DNA of 60,219 bases from Pseudomonadota bacterium (GCA_027625145.1 JAQBXK010000010.1:1-60219), one strand, 5' to 3'. Positions 46,776-56,437 are shown, numbered from the stretch's first letter. Notes: generated by a model not told the origin, from the sequence alone. Numbers and translations are program-made.

Positions 46776-46907
46776 TTCACCCCCGACTATAAAAATAATA
46801 TAAATAATTAATTAATTGTAATTATAACAAGAAAATATTATTCCACAACTTGACCAATTGATTTTTGAAAGATAATCAGTTTAATACCATTTTCAAAAGG
46901 TTAAAAA

Positions 46908-48788
46908 ATGATTGATGAAGATATATATGGCATTAAAAAATGGGGAGATGACATACTTCATGTATTAGATAATGGTAACATAGGACTAAAAAACCCATTC
47001 TTTCCAGAAAATGAGCCTGTTGATCTTATTAAGATCATAAAAAGCTTAAATGAAAGAGGAATTAGTTGTCCTCTTTTACTAAGAGTCACGGATTATCTAG
47101 CATATCGAATTCAACAAATTAATAAAACTTTTTATAAAGCTATAAAAGAAATTGGTTATCAAGGAGAATATAAAGGAGTTTTTCCAGTAAAAGTAAATCA
47201 ACAAGCTCAAGTAATTGACAGAATTGTTGATTTTGGAAAAGAGTACCATTTTGGCTTAGAAGTAGGATCAAAAGCTGAATTATTAATTGCGCTTGCCCAT
47301 GATCTTTCCAGTGAATCAACTATTATTTGTAATGGAATAAAAGATAGAGAATTTATAAACCTTGCAATACTTAGCCAAAAATTAGGCTTTAAAACAATAC
47401 TAGTGTTAGAAAGTCCAAGAGAGTTAGATATTGTCATTAAAGTTTCTAAAGAATTAAATATACGTCCTTTTCTTGGAATTAGAATTAAATTAACAAATAA
47501 GGTCAGTGGAAAGTGGTCTGAATCTAGTGGTGACAGAAGTGCTTTTGGTCTCTCTGTAGAACAAGTTATGGATGTAATTAATAAATTAAAGAATAATGGC
47601 TATCTAGACTGCTTAATACTTCAACACTCTCATCTAGGTAGTCAAATTCCGGATATAATAGAAATTAGAAAAGCCACTCAAGAAGCTTGCCGTTTTTTTT
47701 CAGAAATCACAAATCAAGGCGCCCCTCTAGAGTATATAGATCTTGGAGGAGGATTAGGCGTTGACTATACTGGAGAACAAAAATCCGTAGTCAACTCTAT
47801 TAATTATTCATTAGACGAATATTGTATTAACATCGTTGAAACTGTTAAATATGAATTGGATCAGTCAAAAATAAAGCACCCAACAATTATTACAGAATCA
47901 GGAAGAGCATGTGTTGCTTCCAGCTCAATGCTTATATTCAACATTTTAGAAACAACTAACTTTGATAGTTATGAAAAACAAGAAACAAATAAAGATGATC
48001 ATCCTCTTCTAAAAAACATGATTCAAATACCTGATTACCTTAATGTAGACAGAGCTCAAGAATGTTTAAATGATTTAAACTACTATAGAGATGAAATAAG
48101 AACTTTATTTAAAAGTGGCCAAATAAATTTGCCTGCAATGGCTAAAACTGAAGAAACTTATTTATATGTAATTAATAAAATTAAAGAAGTTTTAACTTTT
48201 TCTGATGAAATCACAGAGGAATTACAATCATCTATTGACAACATGGCTGATATTTATCATGGGAACTTTTCTTTATTCCAAAGCTTACCTGATGTATGGG
48301 CAATAGACCAAATTCATCCGATAGCACCTATACAAAAACTAAATGAAATGCCTAAAAGAAGAGGCGTTTTAAATGATATAACATGTGATAGCGATGGAAT
48401 AATAAATAAATTTGTTTTGAAAGATGGTATTTATAACACCTTGCCGCTTCATGAGATAAAAGATGATGAAGATTATTTTTTAGGTGTTTTTTATATTGGC
48501 GCTTATCAAGAAACTTTAGGAGATCTTCATAACCTTTTTGGAGACACTAATGTAATTACTATTAAGTTAAAAGATAATGGTAATTTTCAATTATTACACG
48601 AACAAGAAGGCGACACTGTTTCAGAAGTTTTATCTTATGTAGAATATGAGCCTAAGGATATTATTAATAGGTTTAAAAACATTGTTGAAGATGCTGTTAG
48701 AAGTAGAGATTTATCATTAGTTGAGAGAAAAAAATTAATTGAAACTTTTAAAGAATCAATTTCTGGATACACTTATTTTGAAAATTAG
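46908..48788 (+). CDS. speA: Biosynthetic arginine decarboxylase
   Basis: PLP enzyme (626 aa) of the alanine-racemase fold that makes agmatine from arginine. FPVKVNQQAQVIDRIVDFG near residues 91-109 carries the PLP Lys. LGLEVGSKAEL, LQHSHLGSQIPD near 247-258, YIDLGGGLGVDYTG near 281-294 and ESGRACVASSSML near 337-349 follow. DVWAIDQIHPIAPIQKLNEMP near 481-501 and CDSDG-DGIY motifs near 515-540 complete the C-terminal site. It is the first gene of a four-gene polyamine operon with gaps of 31, 12 and 14 bases. Confidence 0.95.
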   Translation: MIDEDIYGIKKWGDDILHVLDNGNIGLKNPFFPENEPVDLIKIIKSLNERGISCPLLLRVTDYLAYRIQQINKTFYKAIKEIGYQGEYKGVFPVKVNQQAQVIDRIVDFGKEYHFGLEVGSKAELLIALAHDLSSESTIICNGIKDREFINLAILSQKLGFKTILVLESPRELDIVIKVSKELNIRPFLGIRIKLTNKVSGKWSESSGDRSAFGLSVEQVMDVINKLKNNGYLDCLILQHSHLGSQIPDIIEIRKATQEACRFFSEITNQGAPLEYIDLGGGLGVDYTGEQKSVVNSINYSLDEYCINIVETVKYELDQSKIKHPTIITESGRACVASSSMLIFNILETTNFDSYEKQETNKDDHPLLKNMIQIPDYLNVDRAQECLNDLNYYRDEIRTLFKSGQINLPAMAKTEETYLYVINKIKEVLTFSDEITEELQSSIDNMADIYHGNFSLFQSLPDVWAIDQIHPIAPIQKLNEMPKRRGVLNDITCDSDGIINKFVLKDGIYNTLPLHEIKDDEDYFLGVFYIGAYQETLGDLHNLFGDTNVITIKLKDNGNFQLLHEQEGDTVSEVLSYVEYEPKDIINRFKNIVEDAVRSRDLSLVERKKLIETFKESISGYTYFEN

Positions 48789-48819
48789 CAGATAATTAAT
48801 TAAACAATAGGAGATTTTT

Positions 48820-50025
48820 ATGAGTAACGTTTTAGTAATTGGTGCAGGAGGAGTTAGTTCTGTTACAGTTCACAAAATGGCTATGCTGCCCAATGTTTTT
48901 AAAAACATAACATTAGCAAGCCGTACTTTACAAAAATGTCAAGATATTCAAACTAAGGTTAAAGAAAAATATAATATAAATATAGATGTTGCAAAACTAG
49001 ACGCTGACAATATTGATGAAACTGTAAAATTAATTAATAAAATCAATCCGTTTTTAATAATTAACTTGGCTCTACCATATCAAGATCTTAATATTATGGA
49101 AGCGTGTTTAATTACAAATACACATTACTTAGATACTGCTAACTATGAGCCAAAAGATGAAGCAAAGTTTGAATATAGCTGGCAATGGGATTATTCTAAA
49201 AAATTTCAAGAGAAAGGTTTAATGGCTCTGTTAGGTTCTGGATTTGATCCAGGAGTAACTAATGTATATACAGCTCATACCAAAAAACATTTTCTTGATA
49301 GCATACATTCATTAGATATTTTAGATTGTAACGGTGGAGATCATGGGCATCCATTTGCAACAAACTTTAATCCTGAAATCAATATCAGAGAGGTAACATC
49401 TGAGAGCAAGCATTGGGAAAACAATAATTGGCAAGTGGGTCCTGCTTTAACAAATAAAATCTCATTTGATTTTCCAGAAATAGGGCCCAAAAATATGTAT
49501 CTAATGTACCATGAGGAATTAGAAAGTTTAGTAAAACATTTTCCAGAAATAAAAAAGGCAAGATTTTGGATGACTTTTGGAGATTCTTACTTAAAGCATA
49601 TAGAAGTTCTTCAAAATATTGGAATGACCTCTATAAAACCAATCAACTATAATGGGATGGATATAGTTCCTCTTCAATTTTTAAAACAGGTTTTACCTGA
49701 CCCTGGAAGCTTAGGTAATAGAACAAAAGGAAAAACATGTATTGGAACAATAATCACTGGACAAAAAAATGGTAAAGAAGAAACCCACTATACATATAAT
49801 ATTTGTGACCATGAGCAATGTTATGAGGAAGTAGGAAGTCAAGCAATTTCATATACCACAGGCGTTCCAGCAATGATTGGAGCAATGTTAATGATACAAA
49901 AAATTTGGTATAAACCTGGTGTCTGGAATGTAGAACAATTTGATCCAGATCCATTTATGGATTTATTAAATAAACATGGGTTACCAAGTCAAACAATTCA
50001 ATTAGATAAGAAATTGTCCTTTTAG
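48820..50025 (+). CDS. Carboxynorspermidine/carboxyspermidine dehydrogenase
   Basis: Saccharopine-dehydrogenase-like protein of 401 aa. VLVIGAGGVSSVTVHKMAML near residues 4-23 is the NAD(P) motif and LLGSGFDPGVTNVYTAHT near 140-157 is the family block. ESKHWENNNWQVGPAL, HEELESLVKHFPEIKKARFWMTFG near 228-251 and YTTGVPAMIGAMLM near 346-359 follow. It should condense putrescine with aspartate semialdehyde and reduce the imine to carboxyspermidine. The gene lies between speA and the decarboxylase nspC, which fixes the role better than sequence alone; GGAG precedes the ATG. Start and length are normal for the family. Confidence 0.9.
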   Translation: MSNVLVIGAGGVSSVTVHKMAMLPNVFKNITLASRTLQKCQDIQTKVKEKYNINIDVAKLDADNIDETVKLINKINPFLIINLALPYQDLNIMEACLITNTHYLDTANYEPKDEAKFEYSWQWDYSKKFQEKGLMALLGSGFDPGVTNVYTAHTKKHFLDSIHSLDILDCNGGDHGHPFATNFNPEINIREVTSESKHWENNNWQVGPALTNKISFDFPEIGPKNMYLMYHEELESLVKHFPEIKKARFWMTFGDSYLKHIEVLQNIGMTSIKPINYNGMDIVPLQFLKQVLPDPGSLGNRTKGKTCIGTIITGQKNGKEETHYTYNICDHEQCYEEVGSQAISYTTGVPAMIGAMLMIQKIWYKPGVWNVEQFDPDPFMDLLNKHGLPSQTIQLDKKLSF

Positions 50026-50037
50026 AAAAGAAAAAAT

Positions 50038-51210
50038 ATGTTGCAAACCTTGGGCGGCAATCCACGTAATTTTAAAAAATTAGACTTACATTCATTACCA
50101 AGCCCATGCTTTGTAATAGATAAAAAAGCTTTAAAACACAATTTAGAAATTTTACAAAAAGTTAAACACGAAACAAATACAAAAGTTTTAATGGCTCTAA
50201 AAGCCTTTTCTACTTTTTCTCTAGCGCCTTTAATATCAAATTATTTAGATGGCTGCTGTAGTTCAGGGCTATTCGAAGCAAAATTAGCTAAAAAATACTT
50301 TTCAGGAGAGATTAGCACTTTTTCTCCTGCATATAAAAAAGAAGAATTTCATGAAATTGCAACAATTTCAGACCATGTAATATTTAATTCTTTAAATCAA
50401 TTTAATTTATTTTGTGATATTTCTAAAAAATTAAAAAATAAAGTCGGCATAAGAGTTAATCCACTTTATTCTGAAGTTAATGATTTGAAGTATAGTCCTG
50501 CTAATCTTAGGTCAAGATTAGGAATTCATACTAATGATTTGAAAAACATCAATACAGATAAACTTGACGGCATTCATTTTCATTCATTATGTGAACAAAA
50601 CTTTGACCCTTTAAAAAATACCTGGGATGAAATTAAAGACATCATAATACCTCTTAGTAAAAATTTGAATTGGCTTAACTTAGGTGGAGGTCATCATATT
50701 ACACGCCAAGATTACGAAACCGATAAATTAATAGATTTTTTAAAGGACATTTCCCATAAAACTGGATGTCAAATTTATATAGAACCAGGAGAAGCTGTAG
50801 TCTTAGATTCCGGAGTTTTAATTGGAGAGATTATTGACTGCTTTAAACCTAATAATTCTTTGTCTCCTTATATGGCAATTACAGATATAAGCGCTACTTG
50901 TCATATTCCAGATGTATTAGAAGCACCATACAGGCCTGCACTATTAAATGAACCAAACATTGGATATGATGTAATAATAGGCGGACCAAGTTGTTTGGCA
51001 GGAGATGTGATTGGTCAATACAAATTTGAAACATTACCTAAAGTTGGTGAAAGAATAGCTTTTTTAGATCAGGCTCATTACACGATGGTTAAAACAAACT
51101 TTTTTAATGGAGTAAAACTTCCATCTATAGCTATTTGGGATAGTGAAACAAATGATATAGAAATTATAAAAACATTCTCTTATGATGACTTTGAAAATAG
51201 ATTATCTTAG
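50038..51210 (+). CDS. nspC: Carboxynorspermidine/carboxyspermidine decarboxylase
   Basis: PLP-dependent decarboxylase of 390 aa, alanine-racemase fold. LPSPCFVIDKKALKHNLEIL near residues 21-40 opens it and VLMALKAFSTFSLAPLI near 55-71 holds the PLP Lys. GIHFHSLCEQNFDPL near 179-193, NLGGGHHITRQDYETDKL near 219-236, IEPGEAVVLDSG near 251-262, and GGPSCLAGDVIGQY near 317-330 with the second-subunit Cys follow. It removes CO2 from carboxyspermidine to give spermidine. It is 12 bases after the dehydrogenase gene and 14 before agmatinase. Confidence 0.93.
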   Translation: MLQTLGGNPRNFKKLDLHSLPSPCFVIDKKALKHNLEILQKVKHETNTKVLMALKAFSTFSLAPLISNYLDGCCSSGLFEAKLAKKYFSGEISTFSPAYKKEEFHEIATISDHVIFNSLNQFNLFCDISKKLKNKVGIRVNPLYSEVNDLKYSPANLRSRLGIHTNDLKNINTDKLDGIHFHSLCEQNFDPLKNTWDEIKDIIIPLSKNLNWLNLGGGHHITRQDYETDKLIDFLKDISHKTGCQIYIEPGEAVVLDSGVLIGEIIDCFKPNNSLSPYMAITDISATCHIPDVLEAPYRPALLNEPNIGYDVIIGGPSCLAGDVIGQYKFETLPKVGERIAFLDQAHYTMVKTNFFNGVKLPSIAIWDSETNDIEIIKTFSYDDFENRLS

Positions 51211-51224
51211 GAACAAGATTAAAG

Positions 51225-52103
51225 ATGGAAAATACATATAATATTTTTTTGGAATCAGAACTTTTAGAGTCTGAAAAAAATCATACTAAATCTAAATTTC
51301 ATATAATTCCTGTGCCACTAGAAAAAACAGTTTCTTCAGGTTCTGGAACATCCAAAGGACCTGATGCAATTATTTTTGCTAGTAATGAACTAGAGAGATA
51401 TACTGGGAAAAGTGAGCCTTGTTCAGTTGGCATATTTACCCATCCAACAATAGATTGCGACCAACCTATTAAAGAAGTTATGAATAATATAAAAGAAGTA
51501 ACTAAAGAAGTTAGCTCTCAAAATAAAATCCCAATAATCATTGGTGGAGAACATAGCATTACTTATGGCTCAATCAATGGCATTTTTGATGGTTTAAAGC
51601 TTAAAAATAAAGATGAAATAGGAATAATACAAATAGACGCTCACGCCGATTTAAGAAAAGATTATCAAAATGAGCCCCACTCTCATGCTAGTGTTATGTA
51701 CCTTCTAAGTAAAGAAAGCTATAAAATAGCTCAGTTTGGGGTAAGAGCGATTAGTAAGGAAGAAGTAGAAAACAGAACTAAGTTTGACATAGTTTACTTT
51801 GATGGTGAATACATTAATGAAGGAAAAACAATTAAGCTTCCTAAAAGCTTTCCAAAAAAAATATACATTTCATTTGATGTTGATGGCTTGGATCCATCTA
51901 TAATGCCCGCAACTGGGACACCTGTTCCAGGAGGATTAGGCTATTATGAAAGTTTAAAGCTCCTGAAAAGTCTAATTGAAGGAAGAGAAGTTATAGGGTT
52001 TGATATAGTCGAATTTTCACCAATACCAAATATAAATGCATATAATTTTACTGCGGCAACATTAATATACAAAATAATTGAATTAATAAACTTTAATCAA
52101 TGA
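51225..52103 (+). CDS. speB: Agmatinase
   Basis: Ureohydrolase of 292 aa that splits agmatine to putrescine and urea. All manganese-binding blocks are present: IIGGEHSITYG near residues 104-114, IIQIDAHADLR near 131-141, HSHASVMYLL near 148-157, and ISFDVDGLDPSIMPATGTPVPGGL near 211-234. It closes the operon and ends with TGA, then converges on trxB eight bases later. Arginase is a less likely reading because arginine decarboxylase is in the same operon. Confidence 0.93.
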   Translation: MENTYNIFLESELLESEKNHTKSKFHIIPVPLEKTVSSGSGTSKGPDAIIFASNELERYTGKSEPCSVGIFTHPTIDCDQPIKEVMNNIKEVTKEVSSQNKIPIIIGGEHSITYGSINGIFDGLKLKNKDEIGIIQIDAHADLRKDYQNEPHSHASVMYLLSKESYKIAQFGVRAISKEEVENRTKFDIVYFDGEYINEGKTIKLPKSFPKKIYISFDVDGLDPSIMPATGTPVPGGLGYYESLKLLKSLIEGREVIGFDIVEFSPIPNINAYNFTAATLIYKIIELINFNQ

Positions 52104-52111
52104 TATCCTTA

Positions 52112-53047
52112 CTATTGATTTTGCAACCATTTTTCTGCATCTAATGCAGCCATACAACCCATTCCAGCAGCAGTTACAGCCTGTCTATAAATTTTATCAA
52201 CACAGTCACCAGCAGCAAAAACACCATCTACATTAGTAAAACAAGTTCCTGGATTAACTGCCACTATATAACCTTCATTATCCATATGCAGAGATTCTTT
52301 GAATGCTTTTGTAGAAGGGTCATGACCAATTGCTATAAATACGCCATCAACATTTAATGATTTTATATTATTAGATATTGTTGATTGAATTTCAATAGCA
52401 TTAACTCCATTGGAATCACCTTTAATTTCACTGACAATATTATTCCAAATAATATCAATGTTTCCTTTTTTAAACAATCTATCTTGTAAAATTTTTTCAG
52501 ACCTTAATTGATCTCTTCTATGTATCAAAATAACTTTTGAGCATATGTTTGATAAATACAACGCTTCTTCAACAGCTGTATTGCCTCCTCCAATTACAGC
52601 CACTTCTTTACCTCTATAAAAGAACCCATCGCATGTTGCACATGCTGAAACACCTTTTCCATTGTATTGTTTTTCACTTTCTAGTCCCAACCATCTTGCC
52701 TGAGCTCCGGTGGCAACAATAACAGTATCAGCTTGAAAGACTTTGTTAGAATCACAAGTCAGTTTTTTAATATTTTTAGAGAAATCTACCCCAACAACTA
52801 TGTCACTTACTATACGAGCTCCAACATTAATAGCTTGAGCTCTCATTTGTTCCATCATCCAGGGACCCTGAACAACATCTGCATAACCTGGGTAATTTTC
52901 GACATCAGTAGTTATTGTTAATTGTCCTCCAGGTTGAATGCCTTCAATTACTATAGGGTTTAAATTAGCTCTAGCGGCGTAGATTGCAGCAGTTAAGCCA
53001 GCAGCTCCAGAGCCTATGATAATTATTTTTTCTTTTTGATTATTCAT
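52112..53047 (-). CDS. trxB: Thioredoxin reductase
   Basis: NADPH-dependent flavoprotein of 311 aa that reduces thioredoxin. IIIIGSGAAGLTAAIYAARA near residues 8-27 binds FAD, SACATCDGFFYRGKEVAVIGGGNTA near 133-157 has the redox-active C-x2-C pair and the NADPH motif, and GVFAAGDCVDKIYRQAVTAAGMGCMAALDAEKWL closes the FAD domain. The start overlaps the purU stop by four bases (ATGA), so the two are translationally coupled. Confidence 0.96.
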   Translation of the reverse strand: MNNQKEKIIIIGSGAAGLTAAIYAARANLNPIVIEGIQPGGQLTITTDVENYPGYADVVQGPWMMEQMRAQAINVGARIVSDIVVGVDFSKNIKKLTCDSNKVFQADTVIVATGAQARWLGLESEKQYNGKGVSACATCDGFFYRGKEVAVIGGGNTAVEEALYLSNICSKVILIHRRDQLRSEKILQDRLFKKGNIDIIWNNIVSEIKGDSNGVNAIEIQSTISNNIKSLNVDGVFIAIGHDPSTKAFKESLHMDNEGYIVAVNPGTCFTNVDGVFAAGDCVDKIYRQAVTAAGMGCMAALDAEKWLQNQ

Positions 53048-53922
53048 ATTAATTTTCTATATCCCTTAAAAACAACTGTTCTTTTTCCATTTAAAAATAC
53101 TCTACTTTCAGAATGAGCCTTCAGAGCTCTATAAAGCACTCTAGTTTCAATATCTTGTCCCATTGAAACAAGATCATCAGGCATCATTTCGTGATCAACT
53201 ATTTGGGTATCTTGCTCAATTATAGGACCTTCATCCAAATCTTTTGTTACATAATGAGCTGTGGCTCCAATAACTTTAACACCTCTTTCAAAGGCTTGAT
53301 GATAGGGTTTAGCCCCTTTAAAACTAGGTAAAAAACTATGATGAATGTTAATAATTTTTCCTTGAAAAATATCTGTAAAACCTTCAGACAAAATCTGCAT
53401 ATATCTTGCTAGAACAATTAATTGGATGTCATTTTCATCAATAATAGTTTTTATTTTTTTTTCTTGATCTAATTTATTACTTTTATTAACAGGTAAAAAA
53501 TAAAAAGGAATATTTGCAAATTTTGCAATTTCTCTTGAATTTTCATGATTAGACACAATAGCTTTCACGTTTACATTTAAAGCATTATTCCTTACCCTAA
53601 ATAGCAAATCGTTTAAACAATGATCAAACTTAGATACTAGGATAACTGTATTTAAAGATTTTTTTATATCGGATAAAGTAAAATTTCCATTTAATTCTTT
53701 TGATAATATAACTAAAGCACTGTCAAGGCTTTTCATTTGAACATCTACTGGTAATGTAAAGCTTTGTCTAATAAAAAAATTATTGTTTTCCTGATCCGTA
53801 AATTGTTTGGATTCTACAATATTACAATTATAGCTGGCTAAAATAGAAGCTATTTTTGCTACAATTCCAACATGATCTTTACAAGACAGTTTTAAAATAT
53901 GAGTTTCTAGGTTTTTTATCAT
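53044..53922 (-). CDS. purU: Formyltetrahydrofolate deformylase
   Basis: Hydrolyses 10-formyltetrahydrofolate to formate and tetrahydrofolate, balancing one-carbon units. It is 292 aa: an N-terminal ACT domain (LSCKDHVGIVAKIASILASYNCNIVE near residues 13-38) and a C-terminal formyltransferase fold with INIHHSFLPSFKGAKPYHQAFERGVKVIGATAHYVTKDLDEGPIIEQD near 191-238, which contains the catalytic Asn, His and Asp. It is the middle gene of the hydrolase-purU-trxB run. Confidence 0.95.
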   Translation of the reverse strand: MIKNLETHILKLSCKDHVGIVAKIASILASYNCNIVESKQFTDQENNNFFIRQSFTLPVDVQMKSLDSALVILSKELNGNFTLSDIKKSLNTVILVSKFDHCLNDLLFRVRNNALNVNVKAIVSNHENSREIAKFANIPFYFLPVNKSNKLDQEKKIKTIIDENDIQLIVLARYMQILSEGFTDIFQGKIINIHHSFLPSFKGAKPYHQAFERGVKVIGATAHYVTKDLDEGPIIEQDTQIVDHEMMPDDLVSMGQDIETRVLYRALKAHSESRVFLNGKRTVVFKGYRKLI

Positions 53923-53967
53923 TCATACTTAATACATATTTTTTAAAATTCAAACAACATCATAAAT

Positions 53968-54801
53968 TTAATTATTTAAAAACTGTTTTATGAAATAAAC
54001 AAATTCTTTTGGTTTTTCCGCGTGAAGCCAATGGCCTGCCCCCTCAATTTTTTTAAAATTTATATCTGTAAAATAATTATTAAAAACATTTAAGTTATTA
54101 TCATTAACATAATTACTATTTGCACCATAAACACATAAAGTTTTATTATTAAATTTGATAATTTTATTAGATTCTGGAAAAGATTTTAAATTATTTAATG
54201 AATTTTTAATAGCCTTCAAATTAACAGTCCATCTTAAATTATTATCGGTAAATTTTAAATTTTGAAGTAAAAATAATCTTAATGATTTGTCTAATATTTC
54301 AATAGATAAAAAATTATCCGCGTCATTCCTAGTTTTAATAAGGTTTAGATCTAGATTTATCAAAGCATCAATAATTTTAGTCTCATTATTTTCATAACTT
54401 ATAGGCGCTATATCAGCGATAATTAATTTATTTATAGATTTAGGGTATTTTATGGAAAGTATCATAGCTAACTTCCCTCCCATAGAATGGCCTAATATAT
54501 TAGTTTTTTTTATATTTAAAAATTGAAAAAGTTCAATAATATCCTTTGCCATTAAAGAATAAGAATGATCAACTTTAAATTTATTTTCTCCATGATTTCT
54601 TAAATCTACTGTGATAACAGTAAGTAAATAATTATTACTTAATTCTTTAGCAATGGATTGCCAATTTCTTGCTCTACCATAAAGTCCATGAAAAATAAAT
54701 AAAGTTTCAGTCTTTTTAAAATTATAAGATTTTTTCTTTTTATCATCTAAAATTAAATTGCCATTTTCAAAAATATTATACTTAATCATCTCGCATCCCA
54801 T
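53968..54801 (-). CDS. Alpha/beta-hydrolase fold esterase-like protein
   Basis: A 277-residue hydrolase with FIFHGLYGRARNWQSIAKELS near residues 31-51 (oxyanion-hole HG), ITVDLRNHGEN near 58-68 and the nucleophile elbow ILGHSMGGKLAMILS near 100-114 (G-H-S-M-G). The catalytic His is in GAGHWLHAEKPKEFV near 256-270. It resembles the YbfF esterase group. Two in-frame ATG codons, at 54801 and 54789, are possible starts and neither has a strong ribosome-binding site. Substrate unknown. It precedes purU by 45 bases. Confidence 0.85.
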   Translation of the reverse strand: MGCEMIKYNIFENGNLILDDKKKKSYNFKKTETLFIFHGLYGRARNWQSIAKELSNNYLLTVITVDLRNHGENKFKVDHSYSLMAKDIIELFQFLNIKKTNILGHSMGGKLAMILSIKYPKSINKLIIADIAPISYENNETKIIDALINLDLNLIKTRNDADNFLSIEILDKSLRLFLLQNLKFTDNNLRWTVNLKAIKNSLNNLKSFPESNKIIKFNNKTLCVYGANSNYVNDNNLNVFNNYFTDINFKKIEGAGHWLHAEKPKEFVYFIKQFLNN

Positions 54802-54885
54802 ATAAATAATTTATTAATTAATAATTAAATTAAATTTGTCGTAATATAATATAGATAGAATGATAAAAATATAATAGGTGTATTT

Positions 54886-55155
54886 ATGGCTGAAATAATA
54901 AATTTTGATTTTGAAAAATCTAGAACAAAAAAAAATGAGTCTTATAAAAGTAAATTAATAAGAATTAGGGATGAAATTGAAGATTATCTTGTTTCATCTA
55001 GCCTTGATGAAAAAGACGAATTAGCTGTAGCTTTAGCTTCAGGAAGATTTGCAATAATGAAATTAACTCAACTAAGCGGCAAAGAAGAAACAAAAGAGTT
55101 TGTAAATGAATGCATTGCCACTTCTTTAAGAGACATAAATAAAAGCTATAATTAA
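54886..55155 (+). CDS. Hypothetical charged protein, 89 aa
   Basis: Small soluble protein, mostly helical and acidic: KSKLIRIRDEIEDYLVSSSL near residues 22-41, then DEKDELAVALASGRFAIMKLTQLSG near 42-66. No motif is recognised. A GGTG purine run lies before the ATG. It is divergent from the alpha/beta hydrolase gene and converges on the first bactofilin gene nine bases later. The codon use is native. A regulator or small complex partner cannot be ruled out. Confidence 0.6.
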   Translation: MAEIINFDFEKSRTKKNESYKSKLIRIRDEIEDYLVSSSLDEKDELAVALASGRFAIMKLTQLSGKEETKEFVNECIATSLRDINKSYN

Positions 55156-55164
55156 AGCTCTAAA

Positions 55165-55479
55165 TTAAGAAATTCTTGTTATACTTCCAGAAACCTCTGC
55201 GCCTAACTCAATAGATAACGCATTAGTTTTTAAATTTCCTTCAACTTTTGCACTGCTCGATACATTTAGTGTATTTGCAGCAACTTCACCTTTAACAAGT
55301 CCACCCAAAGTAACCTTATCTGCAATTAAGTTCCCTTCAAAAATACTGTTTGCTTCCAAAAGAACATCTTTGGCTCTTAATTCTCCTTTAAATCTTCCTG
55401 CCAAAACAACTGAAGCCCCAGCAGAATCAAGATTACCTTCCATTATTAACTCTTCAGAAATATATGTAATTTCACTCAT
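55165..55479 (-). CDS. Bactofilin-like protein, 104 aa (third of three)
   Basis: A right-handed beta-helix core made of short repeats with small and hydrophobic residues at fixed steps: MEGNLDSAGASVVLAGRFKGELRAKDVLLE (13-42), then GNLIADKVTLGGLVKGEVAANTLNVSSSAKVEGNL. It lacks the usual proline-rich or basic tails, so it is little more than the polymerising core. Bactofilins form nucleotide-free filaments at the membrane. Downstream of two further bactofilin genes with 31- and 24-base gaps. Co-polymer formation among the three is plausible. Confidence 0.8.
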   Translation of the reverse strand: MSEITYISEELIMEGNLDSAGASVVLAGRFKGELRAKDVLLEANSIFEGNLIADKVTLGGLVKGEVAANTLNVSSSAKVEGNLKTNALSIELGAEVSGSITRIS

Positions 55480-55510
55480 GTTAAATCCTTATAAATTTAT
55501 GCTTAAATTT

Positions 55511-55903
55511 CTATTTCTTAGCTGGTTTTTCTTCTTCTTCTTCAGGTTCCTCTATATCAGGAACGTCATTTTCGGCAGTTTCAGCTTCATTCCAATTATG
55601 TACAACTCTACAATTTAAAGCCGCTCCTCTATCCATTTGCAAAGATTTATAGTGAACTTCACCACTTATACGAGAGGTTTCAGTAAGCCATACACTATCT
55701 GCTTGCATTTTACCTTCGTATTCTCCTGCAATAACAACAAGATCTGATTGAACAGATCCAATGAATTTTCCAGTAGAGCCAATAGTAACTTTTTCAGTTA
55801 TTAAATCAGCTTCAACATATCCATTGATTTCTATTGATTTAGCATTTGAAATTTTACCACTAAATCGTGCGCCAGACCCTAATATTGCTTGCTTGTTAGC
55901 CAT
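55511..55903 (-). CDS. Bactofilin-like protein with acidic tail, 130 aa (second of three)
   Basis: The core KSIEINGYVEADLITEKVTIGSTGKFIGSVQSDLVVIAGEYEGKMQADSVWL (near residues 22-74) shows the bactofilin beta-helix repeat. The last 30 residues are very acidic (DVPDIEEPEEEEEKPAKK) and differ from the other two copies, so this tail may bind a partner or regulate assembly. It lies between the other two bactofilin genes on the same strand. Confidence 0.88.
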   Translation of the reverse strand: MANKQAILGSGARFSGKISNAKSIEINGYVEADLITEKVTIGSTGKFIGSVQSDLVVIAGEYEGKMQADSVWLTETSRISGEVHYKSLQMDRGAALNCRVVHNWNEAETAENDVPDIEEPEEEEEKPAKK

Positions 55904-55927
55904 AGTTAATCTCCCTTGAATAAGTCT

Positions 55928-56266
55928 TTACTTTTTCTTCTTTCCTAATTGAGCTTCAACAATAGCTCCTTCTTCTATAGAAATATTTTCATAAAATATT
56001 TCACCTTTAATTTTTCCAGAAGATTTAACTGAAACAACATCAGCTGTTACTTGACCTTCACATGTACCTGATACAGTAACAATTTCAGCTTCCACATTAC
56101 CTTTTAAAGTGCCAGTTTCATCTACTGACAAACTATAACACTTAATATCTCCTGTTACTGAACCTAGTAATAAAAGCTCTCCTTCAGCAGATATCTTTCC
56201 CTTAATTTTCATGTCACTTGAAATTATTGATTTTACTGCATCAGCGTTGTTTGTTTTTCCTAGCAT
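55928..56266 (-). CDS. Bactofilin, 112 aa (first of three)
   Basis: This is the most canonical of the three. A short N-terminal tail (MLGKTNNADAVKSII) leads into IISSDMKIKGKISAEGELLLLGSVTGDIKC, and GTLKGNVEAEIVTVSGTCEGQVTADVVSVKSSGKIKGEIFYENISIEEGAIVEAQL ends in a basic KKKK. This is the DUF583/bactofilin fold. It is first in the run and divergent from the membrane protein and M23 peptidase genes across 171 bases, an arrangement that recalls known bactofilin-peptidase pairs such as those controlling cell shape. Confidence 0.92.
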   Translation of the reverse strand: MLGKTNNADAVKSIISSDMKIKGKISAEGELLLLGSVTGDIKCYSLSVDETGTLKGNVEAEIVTVSGTCEGQVTADVVSVKSSGKIKGEIFYENISIEEGAIVEAQLGKKKK

Positions 56267-56437
56267 ATGTGGAAATCCTTCTTTCTAATTTTTCTTTTCG
56301 TACATTACAACAGTATTAATTTACTATAATAAAATTTATGTTACTATAAAAATATATATAATTACTTTATTTGGTACGAATGATGCAATTAACTTGCCAT
56401 AATTTAATTTCAATAAAATAAATTAGAGTGATCTAAA

